DNA of 64,000 bases from Marinomonas rhizomae (lineage in GTDB: Bacteria; Pseudomonadota; Gammaproteobacteria; Pseudomonadales; Marinomonadaceae). The stretch's first letter is position 1. Each line of letters starts with the position of its first letter. The DNA lies in assembly GCF_003315485.1 (NCBI RefSeq), contig NZ_QNSE01000003.1, positions 1 to 64,000 on the forward strand, in the 5' to 3' direction. The notes below the pieces were generated by a model, which did not search any database, was not told where the DNA came from, and saw only the letters and a list, made by a program, of their open reading frames with translations. The position numbers and the translations under genes are program-made. Positions 8,152 through 15,306 of this stretch are shown one piece after another.

Positions 8152-9088
8152 TTTTTACCTCACCATTTTGATAGGTAAAAGCTTCCCATAAGGCTGAGGA
8201 TGAAATAAGCGTATCGTAATCTTTAGGGAGCAATTCACTCCATAATGGTTGTAATCCATTGAATATAGGTTGTTGCGATGAATCTTTATAAAACATAGAT
8301 TGATGAATAATGAGCTTTAAAGAGCTTACGAAAGAAAAAAAGTCTACTTGCCAGCCATGACACCGATGCACGGCATCAAGCGCAGAGTTAGTATGTAGTG
8401 TTGCTAAGACAAGGTGTCCCGTTAGTGCGGCATTAACTGCAAGGTTAGCTGTAATAGCATCTCGTACCTCTCCCACCATAATCACATCTGGATCTTGCCT
8501 TAAAAAGGACTTCAACAGGGCGGCAGAATCTAAACCAATGGCTGGGTTGGGTTCGCATTGAAACAGCCCCGGGATTTCGTATTCGACAGGGTCTTCAATA
8601 GTAAAAATAGTCTTTTTGCCATTGTTTAAGACATCAAGGCATGAATAAAGTGTGGTGCTTTTTCCTGCGCCAGTTGCACCGCAAACTAAAATCAAGCCGC
8701 TGGGTTTGTTCAATGTTGATCTTAATGTTTTTAGTAGGCGAGGGTATATGCCAATTTTATCTAATGGTAAACGGCTCTTTTCAGGTAATAACCGTAAAGC
8801 AACTTTTTCTCCCTTAACTGTGGATATGATACTGACACGAATAAAAGTGCTGCGGTTTTTTTCCTCAAAGAGAAACTGCCCTTCTTGTGTTCGTCTTGTT
8901 TCTGATAAGTCTAGATTTGCACGCATTTTTATGCGATTGAGTAGGCTAGTCTCTTGCGCTAGATCGGCTACTTTATGAAGGGCTCCATAGCAGCGTTGGT
9001 ATACTTTTATACCAAAGTTAGAGAGTTCAATGTGAATGTCGGTTGCATGCTTGTTCACAGCGTTGGAAATTATTTCTTCTAAAGTCAT
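8138..9088 (-). CDS. pilB: Type IV pilus assembly ATPase PilB, short form
   Basis: PilB hydrolyses ATP to drive pilin polymerisation. The core is present: KHATDIHIE (N2 domain), Walker A GATGAGKSTTLY, Asp box TIEDPVEYEIPG, Walker B DPDVIMVGEVRD and His box TGHLVLATLHTN. At 316 residues it is far shorter than the usual 560 or so: the N-terminal MshEN/N1 domain and the C-terminal tetracysteine zinc region are absent. The ATG overlaps the pilA stop (ATGA). The reduced size could reflect a simplified pilus machine; the frame itself is open and not disrupted. Confidence 0.85.
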   Translation of the reverse strand: MTLEEIISNAVNKHATDIHIELSNFGIKVYQRCYGALHKVADLAQETSLLNRIKMRANLDLSETRRTQEGQFLFEEKNRSTFIRVSIISTVKGEKVALRLLPEKSRLPLDKIGIYPRLLKTLRSTLNKPSGLILVCGATGAGKSTTLYSCLDVLNNGKKTIFTIEDPVEYEIPGLFQCEPNPAIGLDSAALLKSFLRQDPDVIMVGEVRDAITANLAVNAALTGHLVLATLHTNSALDAVHRCHGWQVDFFSFVSSLKLIIHQSMFYKDSSQQPIFNGLQPLWSELLPKDYDTLISSSALWEAFTYQNGEVKNALV

Positions 9089-9537
9089 TCCTCTTCTCCT
9101 ACAAGGCTTTCACATTGAAGTGGGAGGATATTACTTTCTAAATCAGAAAGGCATGTCCAGTTCCTGTTGATGTCGCGAGAGTACTTCAGATATTGGTTTT
9201 CACTAATGCCAGTGCCGTCATTCAGTGTAATAACAACATTGCCAACACCTTTGTTTTGGTTCTCGACAGAAATGGATTTTGCAATCGAGTTTTCGGCTGG
9301 GGATTGTTTTATTAAGTTAAACTCTGTTTCACTAGGGAAAGAGCCATGTAGAAGGATAAATTCTTCAATAAGCGCCTGATGTTGAGTGGCGATATTCTGG
9401 GCTTCTATTAGTTTTGCTTTAGCAATTTGGCGAGTAAATGTAGGGACTGAAAGGCTCGCTAAAATGGAAATAATAGCAATAACGACCATTAATTCTAAAA
9501 GCGTAAAACCGCGTATGGTTAGACGAGTAGGTAACAT
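9085..9537 (-). CDS. pilA: Type IV pilin
   Basis: The 150-residue protein has a 10-residue basic leader ending in G, then FTLLELMVVIAIISILASL, the class III prepilin signal cleaved by PilD, with E5 of the mature protein in place. The C-terminal region has two cysteines (WTC and LQC) that could close the usual D-loop disulfide. AAGGAG precedes the start. It is the first gene of the pilABCD-coaE-yacG run. Confidence 0.92.
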   Translation of the reverse strand: MLPTRLTIRGFTLLELMVVIAIISILASLSVPTFTRQIAKAKLIEAQNIATQHQALIEEFILLHGSFPSETEFNLIKQSPAENSIAKSISVENQNKGVGNVVITLNDGTGISENQYLKYSRDINRNWTCLSDLESNILPLQCESLVGEEE

Positions 9538-9609
9538 TCTTCACTCCTTGAAGGTTGTAAAATGGGTGGCGTCCTGCCGATGTATTCTGATTAATGAATA
9601 CCCGTTAGA

Positions 9610-9987
9610 TTAAACAATTTGATCGAGAAAGTCTCCTGCTGGTGTTTTTTCTTGATAACTGTTTGCTCTACTGTCTTTGTTTGAGGTATTCGTTGTTGGT
9701 TCTAAGTCATCTTCTATGAATTCTTCATCTAAGAGTTCCAGTAAATGATCTTTTTTTTCTTTTGCTTCGATTTCTTCGAATTTTTTCTGCTTTCTTTGGG
9801 CTAATGCTTGGCCCTGCTCTGAAATTGTGACGACTAGGTCGCTAGAAGCTTTGGCGTTTCGAGCATTAAGTGCAGCCATGTTGGTATCTTCATCAGAACG
9901 CAAATCAAATGTAGTGTAGCCAGGGGGTGTTGTACTGGTGAAGGTGTGATTTGAAAGTGCTATAGAATGAGGAAGGCTACCAGACAT
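9610..9987 (-). CDS. Hypothetical acidic protein (ORFan)
   Basis: The ATG at 9987 is chosen over upstream TTG and GTG codons; GGTGAT lies about 7 bases before it. The 125-residue product has no signal peptide or membrane segment. Residues about 45-90 are highly charged and probably helical (SEQGQALAQRKQKKFEE), followed by an acidic stretch and a low-complexity tail. I do not recognise the family. It lies upstream of pilA on the same strand, but the 72-base gap and its composition do not link it clearly to the pilus. Confidence 0.6.
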   Translation of the reverse strand: MSGSLPHSIALSNHTFTSTTPPGYTTFDLRSDEDTNMAALNARNAKASSDLVVTISEQGQALAQRKQKKFEEIEAKEKKDHLLELLDEEFIEDDLEPTTNTSNKDSRANSYQEKTPAGDFLDQIV

Positions 9988-10109
9988 GTTGATCACCAAC
10001 TTGTTTTTTTGTTAACTAATGTTAATAGATATTAGGCGGCATCTTCTGATATGTCCACTTCTTGCTTAAATTCAGTGGAGAAAAACGCCATCCTTAATCT
10101 TAACCTTAA

Positions 10110-10141
10110 CCTCTTGTCGCCTTTTTGTAAGCGACAAGAGG
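10110..10141 (-). terminator. Strong hairpin downstream of pta
   Basis: CCTCTTGTCGC and GCGACAAGAGG form a perfect 11-bp stem with a 10-base loop, 24 bases after the pta stop. There is no T run on either side, so intrinsic termination is uncertain; it may protect the 3' end of the nadC-ackA-pta message. Confidence 0.5.
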
Positions 10142-10164
10142 GAAAAGGTTGAAAAGCTGGCAGT

Positions 10165-12264
10165 TTAGCTTGCTGTAAATTTTCCTGCTTGTATAGCGGT
10201 AATGGCTATTGTGTAAACGATATCATCAACCAACGCACCACGAGATAAGTCGTTAACAGGTTTGCGAATGCCTTGCAGCATAGGCCCAATACTTACTACG
10301 TCAGCACTTCTTTGTACTGCTTTATAAGTAGTGTTCCCCGTATTTAAATCAGGGAAAATAAAGACAGTTGCTTTGCCTGCTACTTTACTGTTCGGTGCTT
10401 TCTGCTTGGCTACTTTTTCCATGATGGCTGCGTCATATTGTAGAGGCCCATCAATTAACAGATCGGGGCGAAGGTTTTGCGCAATGGCAGTCGCTTCTCG
10501 AACTTTGTCGACATCGTTACCTGTACCTGAGCCACCAGTACTGTAGCTAATCATGGCGACTTTAGGAGTAATGCCGAAAGCAGCTGCAGAATCCGCGCTT
10601 TGAATGGCAATTTCTGCGAGTTGTTCTGCCGTTGGGTCTGGGTTTATAGCGCAGTCACCATAGACTAAAACTTGATCTGGCAAGCACATAAAGAAAATGG
10701 ACGAGACAAGGTTTGAATTAGGCGAGGTCTTGATTAATTGAAGAGCTGGACGAATAGTATTTGCAGTGGTGTGAACGGCACCTGAAACCAAACCATCGAC
10801 ATCACCAACCTGAAGCATCATGGTACCTAAGACTACATTATCCTGAAGCTGCTCACGGGCAACAATATCGGTCAGTCCGCGGCTTTTTCTTAGCTCGACC
10901 ATGGGAGACACATAGCGTTCACGGATGCTGCTAGGGTCAAGTATTTCTACGCCATGACTTAATTCAATGCCGTTATTTTGAGCAATACGAAGAATCTCAG
11001 TCTCATTGCCTAAAAGAGTACATCTAGCGATGCCACGCTCAGCACAAATAGACGCGGCTTGAATAGTGCGAATTTCTTCACCTTCGGGAAGTATTATGCG
11101 CTTGTTCAATGAACGAGCCAGTTCAATTAAGCGGAATCTGAATGCAGGAGGTGACAGTTTTCTTTCTTCTTGGTTTAGGGCGAAAGAGTTGATCCAATCG
11201 TGATCGATGCAGCGTGCAATATGCTCTTTCACCATAAGAACGCGCTCTTTGTCATCAAGCGGAATTTCTTGGTTGAATGATTGCATATTAATGACTGTTT
11301 CCCAGCTGTTGGATTCAACTGAGAGGACAGGCAAACCTTTTGCCATAGCTTTACCGCAAAGCGCCATAAGGGCGTCACTTGGCTGGTAACCGCCAGTCAC
11401 AACTAATGCCGCGATTTTAATATCGTTAAGTGCCGCTATGGCTGTTGCCATAATAATATCAGTACGGTCACCTGGGGTGAAAACTAACACGCCCGGGCGC
11501 AATGCTTCCAGCATATTTTCGACGCCACGCGCGCACAATGTATAAGATTGCACTCGACGAGATTCGATTTCACCAGCGTTAATAATTCGAGCGCCAAGGA
11601 AGTCTGCAACATCTTTGACGCGAGGGTAGGTGAGTTCGTCCGCTTTTGGTATTTGACCTAGCAGGCTAAAGTTACGTTTGAAGATTCCTCTTTGGGCAAA
11701 CAAATCGCCATAGGATTTAACACCTAGTGATCCGGGAGTAGTTTTGTTTAAAATACAACCAATCACATCATTGGCTTTAATTCCGCCATAAGATCCGGCG
11801 GCAATCTCAACATGGTGCTCTAGTTCATTGACTCGCATCTTGTTGGGTGCAGTAACTAGTACTAATCCAGCATCAAGTGTTCTTGCGATCGCTTTGTTTA
11901 GTCGCGTGGCGTATGGATGACCCGCGATCTGAGCAAGACCTTCCACAATTACTGTAGAATCAGGTTCTACGCTGGCTTGAAAACGGCCAACAATTTCTTC
12001 CATGAGTTCATCTATATTGTCGTTATACAAATAACGTTCTGCTTCATGAAGAGGGATAGGTTCTGCTGGTGAGAGCGTTGAGCCCTGAGCAACCATAGCC
12101 GTAGATTTGTCCGGTCCTTTGTCTCCAGGTTGGGGCTGGGCGATAGGCTTGAAGAAACTGGCTTTTAATCCCTGTTGTTCAAGTGCGCGGACAAGACCCA
12201 CAGAGACGGATGTTAGACCGACGCCTGGGCCTGTAGGAACGGTCATGAGTACATTTATTGACAT
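10165..12264 (-). CDS. pta: Phosphate acetyltransferase (long form)
   Basis: Pta interconverts acetyl-CoA and acetyl phosphate. The 699-residue protein is the long gammaproteobacterial type: N-terminal CobB/P-loop-like domain (residues 1-200), middle DRTGG domain (about 215-330) and C-terminal catalytic domain (about 375-695, with SYSTGGSGTG and GPMLQGIRKPVNDLSRG). TTAGGA lies upstream of the start. It follows ackA by 46 bases, so acetate is made or used through the coupled Pta-AckA route. Confidence 0.96.
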   Translation of the reverse strand: MSINVLMTVPTGPGVGLTSVSVGLVRALEQQGLKASFFKPIAQPQPGDKGPDKSTAMVAQGSTLSPAEPIPLHEAERYLYNDNIDELMEEIVGRFQASVEPDSTVIVEGLAQIAGHPYATRLNKAIARTLDAGLVLVTAPNKMRVNELEHHVEIAAGSYGGIKANDVIGCILNKTTPGSLGVKSYGDLFAQRGIFKRNFSLLGQIPKADELTYPRVKDVADFLGARIINAGEIESRRVQSYTLCARGVENMLEALRPGVLVFTPGDRTDIIMATAIAALNDIKIAALVVTGGYQPSDALMALCGKAMAKGLPVLSVESNSWETVINMQSFNQEIPLDDKERVLMVKEHIARCIDHDWINSFALNQEERKLSPPAFRFRLIELARSLNKRIILPEGEEIRTIQAASICAERGIARCTLLGNETEILRIAQNNGIELSHGVEILDPSSIRERYVSPMVELRKSRGLTDIVAREQLQDNVVLGTMMLQVGDVDGLVSGAVHTTANTIRPALQLIKTSPNSNLVSSIFFMCLPDQVLVYGDCAINPDPTAEQLAEIAIQSADSAAAFGITPKVAMISYSTGGSGTGNDVDKVREATAIAQNLRPDLLIDGPLQYDAAIMEKVAKQKAPNSKVAGKATVFIFPDLNTGNTTYKAVQRSADVVSIGPMLQGIRKPVNDLSRGALVDDIVYTIAITAIQAGKFTAS

Positions 12265-12310
12265 ATCTGATGAATCCTAAATTAGTCCATTATAGTTAGC
12301 ATGGCTTTGA

Positions 12311-13501
12311 TTAATGCTGAATTAAGCTTATGGTGTCTAGTGCGATCATTAGCTCTTCGTTAGTTGGTATAATCCATACATTCGTATTGTTGCTTTTAGC
12401 ACTAATGTTGAGTATTTCGCCACGAGGTGCATTTTCATTTAAGTTTGAGTTTATACCGATATTCAATGCTTTCAAATGATTGCAAATGCCTTGGCGCAAA
12501 TAGCTTGAATTTTCGCCGATACCACCGGTAAAAACCAAGTGATCAATACTATCTAAAGTGGTTGCCACACTTGCTAAATGCTTAGCTGTACGAACTGCGA
12601 ACATATCTAAAGCCAGTTTGGCTTTAGAGTCACCAGATTCCATTGCTTCTTCAAGGGTTCGACAATCATTTGATAACTCAGACACGCCAAGGAGGCCGCT
12701 TTTTTTATTGAGTATATCAAGCGCTTCATCAGCAGAAAGGTGCTTGGCTTTCATAATGAAGGTCAATAAACTTGGGTCCAAGCTGCCGGAGCGTGTTCCC
12801 ATCATCAGGCCTTCGAGGGGAGTAATACCCATACTGGTATCAGATGATTTACCTTTATTAATGGCACATGTGCTGGCCCCATTGCCAAGGTGAGCAACAA
12901 GAACACCTTGTTGATCACTGCCTTTGGCAACTTGTGCCAAACGCTGGCTAATATAACGATAACTTGTGCCATGGAAACCGTACTTACGAAAGTGGTAGTC
13001 GCGGTAAAGGTCCATTGGGATAGGGTACAAAAACTGTTCTTTTGAAAGGCTTTGGTGGAAAGAAGTATCAAATACGGCTGCTTGTGGCAGTCCTGGAAAT
13101 AACGCCAACGAAATATCTATGCCTTTTAAATGCGCAGGGCTATGTAGCGGTGCTAAATTGGCGCATTCTTGAATGCCATTAATGACTTCTTGGTTGATTA
13201 ACACCGATTGATTAAATGTTTCACCGCCGTGAACAATGCGATGTCCAATTCCTACTAAAAGGTCATTGACCTTTGGGTGAAGATCAAGCCAGGCTTTAAT
13301 TTCTTTTACCGCAAACTCATGGCTGCCCACAGCAAGCTTTTTTTGGTGTTTCTCGCCTTGGTATTTAAATGAAATGGTACTGGTATTTGAACCAAGTTGT
13401 TCAGCAATACCTTCCATCAAAGTTTCTTGTCCTGCATTTGCAAGAATGGCAAACTTTAAAGAGGAGCTTCCGCAGTTAATAACTAAAATACTATCTTTCA
13501 T
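12311..13501 (-). CDS. ackA: Acetate kinase
   Basis: AckA converts acetyl phosphate and ADP to acetate and ATP. The 396-residue length is standard. The ASKHA signatures are visible: VINCGSSSLKFA at the N-terminus, VAHLGNGAS, GTRSGSLDP and LVFTGGIGENS. Its ATG overlaps the nadC stop (ATGA), so translation is coupled to nadC. Pta follows. Confidence 0.97.
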   Translation of the reverse strand: MKDSILVINCGSSSLKFAILANAGQETLMEGIAEQLGSNTSTISFKYQGEKHQKKLAVGSHEFAVKEIKAWLDLHPKVNDLLVGIGHRIVHGGETFNQSVLINQEVINGIQECANLAPLHSPAHLKGIDISLALFPGLPQAAVFDTSFHQSLSKEQFLYPIPMDLYRDYHFRKYGFHGTSYRYISQRLAQVAKGSDQQGVLVAHLGNGASTCAINKGKSSDTSMGITPLEGLMMGTRSGSLDPSLLTFIMKAKHLSADEALDILNKKSGLLGVSELSNDCRTLEEAMESGDSKAKLALDMFAVRTAKHLASVATTLDSIDHLVFTGGIGENSSYLRQGICNHLKALNIGINSNLNENAPRGEILNISAKSNNTNVWIIPTNEELMIALDTISLIQH

Positions 13502-14352
13502 AGTGATTCCTGAGACACACGCAAAGACAGGTCTATTGCTTGGATGTGTTTTGTTAAGGCTCCAATTGAGACAAAATCAACGCCTGTTTCAGCCACTTTT
13601 ATTAGACGATCTTTGTCCATGTTGCCCGATGCTTCAAACTTTACTTGACCTTTAAAGTCAGTAACGGCTTTACTCATATCTTCATACGAAAAATTATCTA
13701 GCATAATGATGTCTGCGCCAGCAGAGACTGCCATAGCAACTTCTTCTAAGCTTTCTGTTTCTACTTCAATGGTTTTACCTGGGGCGATTTTTTGTGCCAT
13801 GCTGACGGCATTGGCAATAGATCCCGCGGCCATGATGTGGTTCTCTTTTATCAAGAATGCATCGTATAAGCCCATTCGGTGGTTTTTACCGCCGCCAATA
13901 GTTACTGCATATTTTTGTGCTTGGCGCATGCCTGGTAGTGTTTTCCGCGTATCCAAGATAGTTAATGGTGTGTCCGATACGATTTCACTGTATTGGCGAG
14001 TCACAGTAGCAGTATAGGACAGCGCTTGTAAAAAATTTAGAGCAGTGCGTTCGCCTGTTAGGATAGTTCTTGCATGCCCCTTAATCGTCAAAAAGGGCTT
14101 GTTACTTTCCAGCGTGTCACCTTCATTATTATGCCAAGTTAGATGAACTCTATTGTCTAATTGCGCAAATACTTCGTTTACCCAAGCCTGACCGCATAAG
14201 ACGGCCGATTCCCTGCTGATAACCGTCGCTGTTATTTCTTGATCGTCAGGAATTAGTTGTGCCGTTATGTCTCCTGATCCAATGTCTTCTTTTAATGCAA
14301 ACGCGACTTGAGATTGAATGTGCTCGGTTAATAGAGCGTTCAAAAGGGTCAT
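13498..14352 (-). CDS. nadC: Nicotinate-nucleotide pyrophosphorylase (carboxylating)
   Basis: NadC makes nicotinate mononucleotide from quinolinate and PRPP in NAD synthesis. The 284-residue length is usual. Motifs include LKEDIGSGDIT, RKTLPGMR and the barrel strands IEVETES and IIMLDNFS. TAGGA lies 6 bases before the ATG. It is the first gene of a nadC-ackA-pta run, an unusual pairing of NAD synthesis with acetate metabolism. Confidence 0.95.
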   Translation of the reverse strand: MTLLNALLTEHIQSQVAFALKEDIGSGDITAQLIPDDQEITATVISRESAVLCGQAWVNEVFAQLDNRVHLTWHNNEGDTLESNKPFLTIKGHARTILTGERTALNFLQALSYTATVTRQYSEIVSDTPLTILDTRKTLPGMRQAQKYAVTIGGGKNHRMGLYDAFLIKENHIMAAGSIANAVSMAQKIAPGKTIEVETESLEEVAMAVSAGADIIMLDNFSYEDMSKAVTDFKGQVKFEASGNMDKDRLIKVAETGVDFVSIGALTKHIQAIDLSLRVSQESL

Positions 14353-15006
14353 GTACTATCCTAATTTTTCCAAATAAATAAGAACATTGTAGCGTTATAT
14401 TGATATTGCGTCAGTGTTGTTTTTTTAAATTCATTGATTTACATGGCCTTTGTACAAAGAAAAGCCCCAATTTAGATTTGATGAGTACGAGCTAACATTT
14501 TTAAATGTACTTTTTTCTGATTGGTTGCTGTTTTTGTACGTTTAGATAGAGGTAGTCTACCTTCAGCTAAGCGAATAATGTGATATCGATTATCGCTTTT
14601 TGAATAGTACTTTGACCTTAATGCTGTGTATTCTTGATGGATTAACGCTTGGTGCAAGATTCATGCGATTTATGAGTCTCATATTTTTGGTGAATTTTGG
14701 TGGTAATAACCTAAGCTTTGAATCTTTCGTTATGGGCTTTTTGCGTGTTTTTAGGTGGGTTTTTGAGAAATTAAAAGCTTCAAAAGTACTTTGAGCACTT
14801 CAATCTTTTTACGGGTGGCTAGGCGATCTCTTGATTAGGTGTTAATCTTACGCCCGAATTAGATGCTTCTGACACGTAAAAAAGCCTTATTTAGTGTAAG
14901 GTTTTAGCAAACTATCTGAAGTACACCAATCTTAAATGTGCTCTATTGATACACATTTTAAGAAAATGACTTTGATTTTTTACATGTATTTAGTAAGGCT
15001 ATTTGC
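14353..15006. other. Gene-poor region between nadC and aceE
   Basis: No convincing gene is seen here. Short frames at 14472-14657 (minus) and 14600-14794 (plus) depend on TTG starts and lack ribosome binding sites. In several enterobacteria the nadC-aceE interval carries ampDE and pdhR; none is recognisable here. A weak terminator-like hairpin lies at 14881-14905. Confidence 0.5.
14881..14905 (-). terminator. Weak terminator-like hairpin
   Basis: CCTTA pairs with TAAGG and A-T pairs extend the stem. On the minus strand it is followed by six T. It would end a minus-strand transcript starting somewhere in 14906-15300, but no gene is seen there. Confidence 0.3.
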
Positions 15007-15195
15007 ATGTGGAAATTTAATGTTGGGTTTGATGAACCAAACTCAAATTGGAAGCGAGCTGACTATATTTTTAGTGGTCGATGCAATGGAAATAAAATTA
15101 AAACAATAATAATTACCATTGGAACGGATACAAACGACGCGTTTAAAAGTTTAATAAACAGTGTGTCGTTTTATCCTAGGTCGGCTGGAACTTAA
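15007..15195 (+). CDS. Possible small hypothetical protein
   Basis: The frame encodes 62 residues (MWKFNVGFDEPNSNW at the start) from an ATG with AAGG about 8 bases upstream. The composition looks protein-like, but no family is recognised. A hairpin overlaps its stop codon. It could equally be a remnant or a chance frame in the aceE leader region. Confidence 0.25.
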   Translation: MWKFNVGFDEPNSNWKRADYIFSGRCNGNKIKTIIITIGTDTNDAFKSLINSVSFYPRSAGT

Positions 15196-15218
15196 TGGCT
15201 ATTCATATAAGTTCCGAC
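15180..15218 (+). promoter_or_regulatory. Hairpin in the aceE upstream region
   Basis: GGAACTTA and TAAGTTCC pair over 8 bp, and GTC/GAC extends the stem across a small bulge. No T run follows. It lies about 90 bases before the aceE start, so it could be a leader structure or a binding site for a pyruvate-responsive regulator; neither is shown. Confidence 0.3.
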
Positions 15219-15306
15219 GGTTCGTTTAAGTAGCCTCCAAGGCTTACATACACATAACGTCCTTGGTAGGTTAGTATCTGTTCTAATAGCGGGAGTTATT
15301 AACACG

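Noticed and set aside
14472..14794. Two small frames on opposite strands before aceE
   Set aside because: Both need TTG starts, overlap each other and lack ribosome binding sites.
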